This document shows, piece by piece, positions 10,795 to 21,398 of a DNA stretch of 64,000 nt. Within the stretch, counting starts at the first letter, position 1, and each line of letters starts with the position of its first letter. Origin of the DNA: Saccopteryx bilineata (taxonomy: Eukaryota > Chordata > Mammalia > Chiroptera > Emballonuridae); NCBI RefSeq assembly GCF_036850765.1, contig NC_089493.1, positions 132,562,239 through 132,626,238 of the forward strand, read 5' to 3'. The position numbers were made by a program, and so were the translations under genes. The notes under the pieces are model-generated. The model was given only the letters and a program-made list of their open reading frames with translations, did no database searches and was not told the origin of the DNA.

Positions 10795-13700
10795 TCTTTT
10801 GACCATTTTTTGATTGGATTATTTGTCTTTCCGGTGTTAAGATTTACAAGTTCTTTATAAATTTTGGTTATTAACCCCCTATCAGACATACTGTCAAATA
10901 TGTTCTCCCATTGTGTAGTTTGTCTTTTTATTCTGTTTTATTGTCTTTGGCTGTGCAAAAGCTTTTTAGTTTTATATAGTCCCATTTGTTTATTCTGTCT
11001 TTTATTTCCCTTGCCCTTGGAGATAAATCAGCAAATATATCGCTGCGAGAGATGTCGGAGTGCTTACTGCCTATGTTTCCTTCTAAGATGCTTATGGTTT
11101 CATGCCTTACATTTAAGTCTTTTATCCATTTTGAGTTTATTTTTGTGAATGGTGTAAGTTGGTGGTCTAGTTTCATTTTTTTTTGCAGGTTGCTGTCCAA
11201 TTTTCCCAACACCATTTTTTGAAGAGGCTGTCTTTACTCCATTGTATGCTCTTACCTCCTTTGTCAAATATCAGTTGTCCATAGAGCTGTGGGTTTATTT
11301 CTGGGTTCTCCGTTCTGTTCCACTGATCTATGTGCCTGCTTTTACACCAGTACCAGGCTGTTTTGAGTACAATGGCCTTGTAGTATAGCTTGATATCAGG
11401 AAGTGTGATACTTCCCCTTCATTCTTTTTTAAGATTGCTGAGGCTATTTGTGTTCTCTCTTAGTTCCATATAAATTTTTGGAATATGTGATCTATCTTTA
11501 AAGTATGTCATTGGTATTTTAATTGGTATTGCATTGAATTTATAAAATACTTTGGGTAATATAGACATTTTAATGATGTTTATTCTTCCTAACCAGAGCA
11601 CGGCATATGCTTCCACTTGTTTGTATCTTTCTTGATTTCTTTTATCAATGTTTTATAATTTTCCGAGAACAAGTCTTTGGTCTCCTTGGTTAAATGTACT
11701 CCTAGGTACTTTTTTTTGTTGTAATAGTGAAGGGAATTGTTTCTTAATTTCTCTTTCTGACTGTTCATTGTTGGTGTATAAAAATGCCTCTGATTTCTGA
11801 GTATTAATTTTATATTCTGCCACCTTGCTGAATTCATTTATCAGGTCCAGTAGTTTTTTGACTGAGACTTTAGGATTTTCTATATACAATATCATATCAT
11901 GTACAAATAATGATAGCTTTACTTCTTTTCCAACTTGAATGCCTTTTATTTCTTCTTCTTGTCTGATTGCTGTGGCTAGGACTTCCAGGACTATGTTGAA
12001 TAAGAGTGGTGAAAGGGGGCACCCCTGCCTTGTTCCTGATCTTAAGGGGATTGCTTTTAATTTTTTCCCATTGAGTATGATGTTGGCTGTGGTTTTGTCA
12101 TAGATGGCTTTTATCATGTTGAGGTATGTTCCCTGTATTCTCACTTTGTTGAGAGTTTTGATCATGAATGGGTGCTGGATTTTATCAAATGCTTTTTCTG
12201 CATCTATTGAAATTATCATGTGGTTTTTCTCCTTCTCTTTGTTTATGTGATGAATCACATTGATTGATTTATGAATATTGTACCAGCCTTGCTTCCCCAG
12301 AATAAATCCCACTGGATCATGGTGTATGATTTTTTCCATATATTGTTGGATCTGGTTTGCTAATATTTTGTTGAGGATTTTATCATCTATATTCATCAGA
12401 GATATTGGCCTATAATTTTCTTTCTTTGTGTTGTCTTTGCCTGGTTTTGGAATCAGAATTATGCTCTCCTCATAAAAGGAGCTTGGAAGTCTTCCTTCCT
12501 CTTGAATTTTTTGAAATAGCTTGAGAAGGATAGGAGTTAGTTCTTCTTTGAATATTTGGTAGAATTCATTTGTGAAGCCATCAGGCCCAGGACTTTTCTT
12601 TGTTGGGAGTTTTTTCATAACTGTTTTGATCTCTTTTTGTGTAATCGGTCTGTTTAGGTTTTTTGATTCTTCCAGATTGATTTTTGGAAGATTGTATGTT
12701 TCAAAGAATTTGTCCATTTCATCTAGGTTGTCTAGTTTTTTGGCATACAGTTCTTTATAGTATTTTCTTACAATCATTTGTGTTTCTGTTGTAACAGTTG
12801 TTATTTCTCTCCTCTCATTTCTAATTTTATTTATTTGAGTCCTCTCTCTCTTTTTCTTGGTGAGTCTAGTTAAAGGTTCATCAATCTTGTTTACCTTTTC
12901 AAAAAACCAGCTCCTAGTTTCATTGATCCTCTGTGTTGTTTCTTTAGAGTCTATGTCATTTATTTCTGCTCTGATCTTTATTATTTCCTTCCTTCTACTA
13001 CATTTAGGCTTTACATGCTGTTCTTTTTCTAGTTCTTTTAGATGCAGTGTTAAGTTGTTTATTTGAGCTTTTTCTAGCTTCTCAAAGTGTGCCTGTAGTG
13101 CTACGAACTTCCCTCTCAGTACTGCTTTGGTTGTGTCCCATAAATTTTGAGTTGTTGTATGCTCATTATCATTCGTTTCTAGAAATTTTTTTATTTCTCT
13201 TTGATCTCATTCTTAATTCATTCGTTATTTAACAACCTGCTATTTAGCTTCCATGTGTTTGAGAATTTTTGAGCTTTTCTGTTATGGTTGATTTCTAGTT
13301 TCATGCCACTGTGATCAGAGAAAGTGCTTGATATGATTTCAATCTTCTTAAATTTGTTGAGACCACTTTTGTGCCCTAGTGCTCATAGCACTTGAAAAGA
13401 ATGTATATTCTGCTGCTTTAGGGTGGAAGGTTCTGAAGATATCTATTAAATCAAGTTGATCTAGTGTGTCCTTTAAGTCTGCTGTTTCTTTGTTAATTTT
13501 TTTTCTTGAGGATCTATCTAGTGATGTTAGTGGGGTATTAAAATCCCCTACTATTATAGTGTTGCTGTTGATCTCGTTCTTTATATCCATCAAAGTCTGT
13601 CTTATATATTTAGGTGCTCCTATATTAGGTGTGTAGATATTTATAATAGTTATATTTTCCTGTTGGATTGCTCCCTTTATCATTTTGTAGTGGACTTCTT

Positions 13701-14106
13701 TATCTTACTATATTCTTTGTTTTAAAGTCCATTATTGCTACCCCAGCTTTTTTTTTCATTTCCATTTGCATGAAATGTTTTTTTTTTCTTCATTTTTTGA
13801 CCTTCAACCTATGTGTATTTTTTGATTTAAGGTGTGTCTCTTGTAGACAGCATATGTACGGGTCCTGTTTTCTTATCCATGCAGCTACCCTATGTCTTTA
13901 GATTGGATCGTTTAATCCATTTACATTTAAGGTTATTATTGATATGTAGTTGTTTATTGCAATTTTATTCTTTAAAGCTGTATTTTTCTTTTGCTATATT
14001 CTTTTCCCACTTTGATCTGTCTACTCCATTTCCCTTAACATTTCCTGCAGCATTGGTTTGGTTGTAATGAATTCCTTGAGTTGTTTTTCGTTTTTTGTTT
14101 GGGCAG

Positions 14107-14640
14107 TGGACCCACCCCAGATGAAGGGGACTAGGTAACTCGCTTTGGAGGGTTTCAGCGTGACCATCTCCCATGCTCCCGAGTCGGATGAAGCGCACGT
14201 TTTCAGCTGGCCTGGAAGGAAGGGTTGTGGCAGTGAGGGCAGGCTCATTAGGCTCATTTTGGCAACGGGCAGTTTTCTCTCTTGCTGGGATTTGTGACGA
14301 GGCTGGGCAATGTGAGTGGATGGCGAACTGGGCCCCCGGCACCCAGCTGGGGGCAGGCGTCCTGGCCCCAGCCTGGTGCGTGCTGGGACCCACCCACTCA
14401 GGCTTCCCAATAAACTCTGTGAAGTGATTCCAGTGAACAGCGCCCGGTGGACCAGGACACGAATCCGGAGACGGGTCCTCGGGAATGGCTTGAGAAGGAA
14501 ATTCGTGTCTGAGGTGAAGCTCAAATCTTACTATTTTGTAAGTGCTCTCCAGTGCAAGTGTAAAATTAGTGTGTGCTGGCAGTTTCTGCCCCACGCAACT
14601 GCCCCATCCACCAAAGCCATAGAATGGGTGAATGTCCAAT
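14107..14640. other. G+C-rich segment of unknown origin
   Basis: At the L1 breakpoint the base composition changes sharply to G+C-rich sequence until about 14510, then returns to A+T-rich. AATAAA occurs on the plus strand at about 14410. A minus-strand frame stays open through most of it but runs on into antisense-free L1 sequence, so it is not evidence for a gene. It could be an LTR or 3' UTR fragment; I could not find matching TG...CA ends or a target duplication. Confidence 0.4.
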
Positions 14641-14848
14641 AATTTGTTAGGGGTACAGTGTTGCCCTTCTGTGTCATCAGTGAGTTATTGCACAGCTTTT
14701 TTATTTGCGGAGAAGGTAAATAGATTGTCCTGTTAAATACATATCTTTGGCTACAAATAGTAGCGCTTAGCATTTTTTTCTTGTCCATATTTATAAAAAG
14801 AGGGAATAGTGACTTCTATAATTATAGGAAAAAGGAAAATGAAAGGAG

Positions 14849-15978
14849 CTAAAAATAATGAACTGTGTAGTCTGGGTGGCTTGTGGGTATTTTGATTTTA
14901 TTGATTAAATGGATTATTTCTTTTCCAGTAAGGGGCTTGGTATTTAAACAGTTGGGGTTTCCCTGTTTAATAGGGCCCCTGTATGATGATTTAAATTTAT
15001 TATTTTTATTATTTATGCTCCTATATTGGAACCTATTTGCAAGTCTTCTCCCTAGGTTTGGCATAATTGTGTAATATGTAAATTGATTTATCCCATTTAA
15101 GTTGTCATGTAATTGTATTCTTTCTCTAATGTCCTCTGCTGTGGATGCCCCTTGAAACAAGTTGTGAAGGTCTTTTATACTTTTCAGGGGCTCCATGTAT
15201 GAGTGCTCTGATAATCCCTGGTGTATTTTTATTTTCCCATGGGTTTTCTAAATCGTCCTCATATATACTTAGTCAATGTACTAGCTTTTTAAAACTGATT
15301 CTTTAAATCTCCTATTTCTGTCTATCTAGCTGTTATTGCTCCTGATGTTAGGTCTATTGTAGGGTATGATGTTTTCCATGCTTCCCTAATTCAGTTCCAT
15401 AATGATGCTTTTCTGTCCTTATTTTTGTCTACTAGCAATCCAAGTTTGTGTTTAGTTTTGAGGTTTTCAATTGTATCTATAACTGCTTTTAATTCATCTA
15501 TAGATAGGAGGGTTGTATGTCCTCCATGTTTATAAATTTTCATTAGCCAGTCTACATCTGTATTATTGTCTTGAATTAATGTTTTTCTTAAATCTGCTAG
15601 CTCTGTTCGGGTGTATGGATTAAATTCAATAGTTTCCTCATTATTACCATCTTCTTGTTTAATAGTTTTTGTTCTTATTACTGTTGGGTCTGCTTTGACT
15701 CTTGCTAATTCTTTCCCTGCTAGTTCCTTGCCTTTGTGTGTATCTGCATCTATTTGTTTGATGTTTTGGAGGAGAATTCCTGTAATTTCCTTTCCTTCCG
15801 CCCTTTCTATAATAGGGTTTAAGTCATTTGAGTTTTTAAGGTTGCATGAGATGTTTTTTGCGACTGGGACCTTAAAACTTTTCCTTAGGGAGTCCTCTGT
15901 CATCCTCCAAGGACTTTCTGAAGTGCTGTTATTTTTTTTCTTAAAGATTCTTCTAAAGAAAGTTTCAATCTTTTCCAT
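14849..15978 (-). pseudogene. Degraded retroviral Gag-like remnant
   Basis: A 195-residue frame (15978-15391) starts with ATG and a basic N-terminus, and ends in a stretch resembling the capsid N-terminal domain of class I Gag proteins (a PYTRTELADL motif followed by WLMKIYKHGG about 20 residues later). After several stops a second 115-residue frame (15196-14849) could continue the capsid. No zinc knuckle, protease or polymerase follows, because the G+C-rich segment and the L1 lie downstream. The assignment rests on general motif spacing and is tentative; the family is unknown and it clearly differs from the provirus at 20930-29364. Confidence 0.45.
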
Positions 15979-16697
15979 TTTCCTTCTTAATGCTAATTCC
16001 TACTACGTATCTTCCAAATGGGTAAAACTTTTTGGATAAGTATGTGGATATTTAAAACTAGTTTCTACTCTATACTTCCTCCAGCACTTTCTTAGGCTTT
16101 TAGATAGTTTTAGTTTTAAGCAATATAATATAATCATGAATTTGCTCCAGAGCTCATTTTGTAGATCCTCTTTTTAATATTTTTTATAATTTGTGGGCTT
16201 TAGAACGGTTTTTTCAGAGTTGCCTATTCAAGAGTGACAACCATTTGCGGAGTCCACCTTGGGATATTCGCTCTTCGTAGTATAGGCCGATCAGTACAAA
16301 TCCCTGACTAGGTCAGACCCGGAGATGGAAGAGGTTTCCCTCAGCTTTCAGCAGACAGCAACTAAACCATGTGATGTTTATGAATATCCTTTTACTTCTG
16401 TCCTCTGATTTTAAGCCAGAAATTTCCAACTGAGACTGCATTTTAAGGCTGAGTGCCTACTATGCCAGCTTTCCAGTAGAGCCCAAGCTCTAGGTTGATC
16501 AGGTGTCCCTGGTTCAACTTCCCCATGCAGTGGGACACTCCTGTGTTTCTTTCTGGGCTTACTCTCTCTGCAAGCTGTAGAGAGGGAGGGGAAAGAGCAA
16601 GACTCAGGGAGGGAGCGTAGAAAGAAAAACGCTTTCTCTTAAGTGGAAGTAGCATGGATCCCAGGGGCCAGCTGGGAGGACAGAAATGGAAATTTAA
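15979..16697. other. Possible retroviral leader, otherwise featureless
   Basis: Upstream (minus-strand sense) of the Gag-like start there is about 280 bp of A+T-rich sequence that might be a leader. I could not find a convincing primer-binding site or LTR edge. From 16260 to 16697 no feature is recognised. Confidence 0.3.
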
Positions 16698-16713
16698 GCC
16701 ACATCTGTCTTTT

Positions 16714-16803
16714 TTTTTTTTTAATCTGGATATATTGTTTTTGTTTTACTCTTTGTAAGCTTTTCTTTTCTTTTTTTAAAAATTATTTTTATTTATTCAT
16801 TTT

Positions 16804-16839
<36 letters not shown>

Positions 16840-16965
16840 AGGGTGGGAGAAGAAACAGGAAGCATCAACTCCCCATATGTGCCTTGACCAGGAAGCCCAG
16901 GATTTTGAACCAGTGACCTCAGCGTTCCAGGTCAATGCCCTATCCACTGTGCCACTACAGACCAG
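16714..16965 (-). mobile_element. tRNA-derived SINE with extra 3' sequence
   Basis: On the minus strand the head is a tRNA-like sequence with a CACAGTGGATAGGG A-box region and a GGTTCAAAAT B-box region, followed by a CT-rich stretch (plus-strand GA repeat at 16806-16838). The usual A-rich end (16762-16780) is followed by about 40 bp of unique sequence (16723-16761) and a second poly-A (16709-16722). The 16-bp duplication GCCACATCTGTCTTTT (16698-16713 and 16966-16981) encloses all of it, so the extra sequence arrived with the SINE. Confidence 0.8.
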
Positions 16966-17204
16966 GCCACATCTGTCTTTTAAAGCGAGAACAGCAGGAA
17001 GCAAAGTGTCAGTCTCTGGAGTCACGATTTACTCCTTGTTTTTGAAGGTCTGGAAGATAACACAGAATACTTTTTAGGATGTGTTTTGTTTTTTTTTCCT
17101 TGTCCATGGTGAGGTTATCTAATGTTATCTGAGAGGCTGGATTCTTATATGTCTGTCAGTTGAAGTGGTGATGGGAAGCAATTGTGATAAAGGAATAATA
17201 TGTA

Positions 17205-17270
17205 TATATCTATCATCTGTGTGTGCGTGTGTATGTGCATTGCATATATCATATATGTATATATATATAT
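17205..17270. repeat. TG/TA microsatellite
   Basis: A short impure (TG)n run followed by (TA)n around 17215-17270. It is simple sequence with no other content. Confidence 0.7.
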
Positions 17271-17782
17271 CACCATGAGAAAGATTAAGTGTAACCTTAA
17301 TGTAAAGTATAGAATTAAACTGGAGATTATCATATTATGTGCAAAATCTGAAGCTTGTTTAGTAGTTTGAACAGCTTTAGGATTACACAGTAAGATCTTG
17401 GTAAAGTCATATAGCTGGAACTAGGAGAAGCTGATCTATTTTTATATTTGCATAAGCATATATGTGATTTTCTCCTGGCTGCAGCTGTCAGGCTTTGCAT
17501 GACCCTTTGGTTGCAGTCTGGTGAATCATTTGATGTACACAGAACTGAAATTTGACCTTTGTGCAAACACCATCAGATCATGAGCAACACTAGACTATAT
17601 TTTATTCACGAGATTATCAAAAATTTGTTAACTTCCACGTTGCTGACAAATAGAGAAGTAGATTCATATACTGTGAGAGGCAAATGTTAAGTGACTTACA
17701 GATAAAAAATCATAACTCAGAGGAAATTACTTTTTATATGTGCACAGATAAGACATAAACTGTCACACTAAAGCAGATTCTT

Positions 17783-18163
17783 TTTTTTTTTTTTCCAAAG
17801 CTGGAAACAGGGAGAGATAGTCAGACAGACTCCCGCATGCGCCCGACCGGGATTCACCCGGCACGCCCACCAGGGACGACGCTCTGCCCACCAAGGGGCA
17901 ATGCTCTACCCCTCCGGGGCGTCACTCTGCCGCGACCAGAGCCACTCTAGAGCCTGGGGCAGAGGCCAAGGAGCCATCCCCAGCGCCCGGGCCATCTTTG
18001 CTCCAATGGAACCTTGGCTGCGGGAGGGGAAGAGAGAGACAGAGAGGAAGGAGGGGGGGTGGAGAAGCAAATGGGCGCTTCTCCTATGTGCCCTGACCGG
18101 GAATCGAACCCGGGTCCCCCGCACGCCAGGCTGACGCTCTACCGCTGAGCCAACCAGCCAGGG
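17783..18163 (-). mobile_element. Rhin-1-like SINE
   Basis: On the minus strand the head has tRNA A-box (GGCTCAGCGGTAGAGCGTC) and B-box (GGTTCGATTCC) motifs, followed by a body of about 300 bp and an A-tail (plus-strand poly-T at 17781-17796). A 15-bp duplication CTAAAGCAGATTCTT lies at 17768-17782 and 18164-18178. Few differences from the other copies here suggest a young insertion. I match it to the Rhin-1 family of horseshoe bats from memory. Confidence 0.88.
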
Positions 18164-18359
18164 CTAAAGCAGATTCTTAACTGGGACCGTCTCCTAGTGT
18201 CTTGGTATTTTGAACACCACAGAAATAAAGAGAAATTATGTGTAATGCACCTCTAAAACAAAATGATTTTTTCTTGGGAAAAAGAAACCAATAATTTTAT
18301 AATTTAGTGAAATATGTTAAATTTTGGGTTCTTAATGATGTTCCTTTCTTCTTCTCCAG

Positions 18360-18465
18360 AGGTGCCAGCAGAAAGATCCCTTGCAGATGGAGTATCTCAG
18401 GGACTAGTACATCAGAGAAGCCCAACTCCGTGGACACTGCATATATCTCACCTTTCAAAATACCT
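18360..18465 (+). CDS. Candidate internal coding exon, gene unknown
   Basis: A 106-bp stretch is preceded by a strong acceptor (pyrimidine-rich TTCCTTTCTTCTTCTCCAG ending at 18359) and followed by a strong donor (CCT|GTAAGTG at 18466). Reading from 18361 gives 35 codons without a stop and a plausible Ser/Pro-containing peptide (including KPNSVDTAYISPF); one other frame is also open and the third has a stop. It sits in a repeat-poor interval between a SINE (ends 18163) and another SINE (starts 19040). I do not recognise the protein. If real, it makes the surrounding repeats intronic to a plus-strand gene. The alternative is a chance match to splice consensus. Confidence 0.45.
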
Positions 18466-19025
18466 GTAAGTGTTCCTCTTCTCTAAGAGACTGTTCTACT
18501 CTGCTTCTCTTAGAGTTAGAGACAGTTACTAAGGAATAGAACATTTCACTCGTGAAGATTTTCTGTATAATACTGAGGTTTAAGGAGGGCGTTATCAACT
18601 TCATGGATTAACTGCGATTAACGTCTACTACTTTCAGGATCAGGTTTATTAGGTTTTAGGGAATTTTATTTTTCCTTGCAGGATATTTCCAAAATATATA
18701 ATTAAATACATTAAATTCAAATTCTTTTGAACTATAGAGTGCAAATCTTTGCAGAATGCCCTTTTATCAAGTCACTAGCCAAAACCTATCAAAATTTTGT
18801 AAAGACGCTGGTGAGATTTTTTTTAGGGATGGGCTATGATATATATATTTTTAATTTTCTAGAACTGGAACTTAAGTGAAGAATGATGAGACTCATAAAG
18901 TTACAGAGCAAATTATCAGAGAATTTAAACAATTATGAGTTTAAATATGGCCTGTACTTTGCTTGAGTCATCTTTCAAATAACTATTTAAGTGTTTAAGA
19001 AATACCCTGGAAGAAATATCCCAGT
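18466..19025. other. Unique A+T-rich sequence
   Basis: No repeat, open frame or RNA gene is recognised in this interval. If the exon call is right, it is intronic. Confidence 0.4.
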
Positions 19026-19039
19026 TTAAAATACTTTCT

Positions 19040-19269
19040 TTCTTTTTTTTTTTTTAAATTTTTAAAAATTTTTTAAAAAAATTTATTCATTTTAGAGAGG
19101 AGAGGGAGAGAGAGAGAGAGAGAGAGAAGAGACAGAGAGAGAGAAGGGGGGAGGAGCTGGAAGCATCAACTCCCATATGTGCCTTGACCAGGCGAGCCCA
19201 GGGTTTCGAACCGGCAACCTCAGCATTTCCAGGTCGACGCTTTATCCACTGCACTACCACAGGTCAGAC
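19040..19269 (-). mobile_element. Short tRNA-derived SINE
   Basis: It is the same family as 16714-16965: minus-strand tRNA-like head with a B-box (GGTTCGAAACC), a CT-rich block (plus-strand GA repeat at 19096-19146) and an A-rich tail. The duplication TTAAAATACTTTCT lies at 19026-19039 and 19270-19283. Confidence 0.85.
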
Positions 19270-19283
19270 TTAAAATACTTTCT

Positions 19284-20560
19284 ACACTGAGAATCAGTGT
19301 CAAATTCTAAGGGATGCTTCTGGAAAGGCTGTGAGTGGCCAGGTTCGCTGACCATGAGTTGCAAGCCTGGTTTGGACCATTTTGATATAACTCTGAGTAA
19401 CCCATATTTTAATTCATCCACTTCCTTTGTTTATTGAGCAAAAAATATATTTATAGTGTAATCATATTATTAAAATTTATTGTTTTTAAACTTGAAGAGA
19501 ATTACTTGCATAAGTTAGTAATTATTATAGATAAAATGATAACCAGTATAAAATAGAAATAGGCTTTTTTATGGAAAAAAAGATCTTTTTTTTTTTAATT
19601 CAGTCAAGTGAATATATTCTTTGTTCACTTCTTTCAATACTATTTTTTAAAGTTGAGATGACCTTTTAAGTAGAACTGGTATTTTGAGATATATAAGTAG
19701 ACATTCATTAGTAAGTTATTTAAATGACAGTTTATTTTGGATTAATCTTGAGGAGCAAGATTTCGTCTTATTATATCCTAGTGCCCTGTTTTTTGTGGAT
19801 ATTTATTACTGTGCCCTTTAAAGTTTTACAAACTTTTTCATTTTTAAAGATCACAAGCAAATGTTGGATTAATATTCTAACCCAGTTGTAACTGCAATTT
19901 CAAAATATCAACTTTCCTGCCTTTTATTAAATTTCTGTATTCCATAGACATAGATATCTACTTTTTAAAACTTTATGAATGAAGAAAGCATTTTTCCTCT
20001 CCCATCCTCATTTTCCTGTTGAAACAGATCAAATATACTGAAACTATCCACATGCAGAATTTGGCAAAAAGGGATTGAATTGGAATTTGAAGTTTTAATA
20101 CACCCATGCTGAATAGAATGGTGACAATAAGGTGACAGCCAATCTAAGGTTTGCTTTAATAATAAGACTAAATTATTCTTAAGTAAAAGTAATGAATAAT
20201 GCATGTACATGAAGGCTAAAACTACTTACAGACCACTTATTCAGTAGTTAGTTTCCTGATACTCTGAGCCACCTCATGAATTTAGAAATAATGAGGGGAA
20301 AAAAAGAGTCCTTTGCCTAACCAATTGGGGCCAGAGCCCAGGCACTTAGCCCTCCAGGAGAATTTAACTATTCCTAAACCCTCACCTAGACAATTGTTTG
20401 AAAATGAACCATCAGAACATACCAGTTGCGGAGTCATGAAAACAATCTGCATCCACTTAGGATAAAGGCTAATAGCCTTACATTTATCAATAGCCTTTAA
20501 GGGTACCATTGTTTCACAAACTGCAGTCCCTCTTCACCTTCCCCATCTCTTCATATAAAT
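19284..20560. other. No recognisable feature
   Basis: A+T-rich unique sequence. No coding signal or repeat is identified by eye. Confidence 0.4.
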
Positions 20561-20929
20561 AACCAATAACCTCATTAACAATTTGTATATTTTAAAACTG
20601 CTTTAAATATCCATACATAAATGCACATATATGTATGTTTTGCGTGTTTTCCTATAAGTGGGATTATGACCTGCTTTTTATTATAAATATTTAGGACAAC
20701 TTAATATGTCAGCACGTGTAAACTACATCATCTGTTTAATAGCTGCCATCTTACTATGCTAGTTTTTTGTAACATTCATACTTCTTTGTTGATTAATATT
20801 TAAATTGTTTTCCTTTTTTGACACAAAATAAAGATGTAATGAACATTTTTGAACATGTACCTTTTTGTCCCGATGTGATTGGGTCAGATTTCTGAAATAG
20901 AACTACAAGGTAAAGAGTATGGACTTATC
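20561..20929 (-). mobile_element. Old L1 fragment, left of provirus
   Basis: The part near the provirus (about 20700-20929) resembles the 3' half of ORF2 of an ancient L1M family read in reverse. It resumes after the provirus at 29370-29450, starting with the CCCACCAGCAG motif seen in the other L1s. The provirus therefore inserted into this fragment. Confidence 0.5.
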
Positions 20930-21279
20930 TGTAAGAATGAGACAGCACTCGAACACCAGATGTGCAGGCTTTATTAGAGGAGAAAGACCTGCTGGGGCAC
21001 CCCTCCAGGAGAAGTGCACCCAAACAGATTCTGAGGCAAATTTTTTATAGGGTAAAGGGAGAGCTTTGAGCAAGTGTGTGTTGCGTCAGCAATTCTGGTG
21101 TGCTCCCTTCTGCAGCTCTACAATATTGGCTTCTCGGAACGCTTCTCCTCGGGGTGGCTGACCAGCTTCCCAGAACTTTTCTGTTTCAGGGGCGATAGTC
21201 CAGTAAGGGTGGGGTCAGATAGCCAAGCAGAACAGCAAAAGGGCAGTTTGGAAGTTTTGGTAGATTCATGTATCCATCA
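20930..21279 (-). repeat. 3' LTR of the class I provirus
   Basis: This 350-bp LTR reads TGATGGATAC... to ...CATTCTTACA on the minus strand. A TATA box (plus-strand TTTTATA) lies at 21043-21049 and a poly-A signal (plus-strand TTTATT) at 20970-20975. It keeps 6 bp (CGGGGT, near 21149) that the other LTR lacks. Confidence 0.93.
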
Positions 21280-21398
21280 TTTCTCAACTCTGTGGTATGA
21301 TAAAAGAGAAAGAGGTGAGGGGAAGAAATGAAAAAAAGAAAAATAAGGGGGTATGAGGTCCAGGAAGGAGGTTTGTCTCGGCCGTCTATCTTCTGGAG

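Larger units (their letters stand above)
8464..13960 (-). pseudogene. L1 ORF2, broken by frameshifts and insertions
   Basis: Recognisable blocks on the minus strand are the endonuclease C-terminal part (13683-13348), reverse transcriptase (12777-11653, 374 residues, with [10 protein letters not shown]; the catalytic motif reads FVHDMILY instead of FADDMILY), and C-terminal pieces (11215-10928 and near 10192-9990). The expected start codon near 13960 is mutated, and the region corresponding to 13380-13400 carries a small deletion in the endonuclease. Loss of the first catalytic Asp of the RT motif would by itself inactivate the enzyme. Confidence 0.85.
8166..14106 (-). mobile_element. LINE-1, minus strand, 5'-truncated and interrupted
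   Basis: The 3' UTR starts near 8166 (plus-strand pyrimidine tract 8319-8385) and ORF2 runs to about 13960. Homology stops near 14106, within the C-terminal part of ORF1, so the 5' UTR and most of ORF1 are absent. Two later insertions split the element: an LTR at 8567-9983, duplicating GAGTAG, and a SINE at 10474-10794, duplicating 17 bp. No convincing target duplication is visible for the L1 itself. Confidence 0.9.

Noticed and set aside
13965..14639. A 224-residue minus-strand open frame
   Set aside because: It runs from the G+C-rich segment into L1 sequence in a non-coding frame. The openness follows from high G+C content.
16290..16330. Primer-binding site for the Gag-like remnant
   Set aside because: The minus-strand sequence with TCAGGGA only weakly resembles known sites and has no adjacent LTR edge.
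16643..17077. A 144-residue plus-strand frame
   Set aside because: It crosses a SINE, a poly-T run and a GA microsatellite, so it is an accident of repeat composition.
17783..18163. tRNA gene at the SINE head
   Set aside because: A and B boxes are present, but the sequence lacks a complete cloverleaf and is joined to a SINE body with target duplications.
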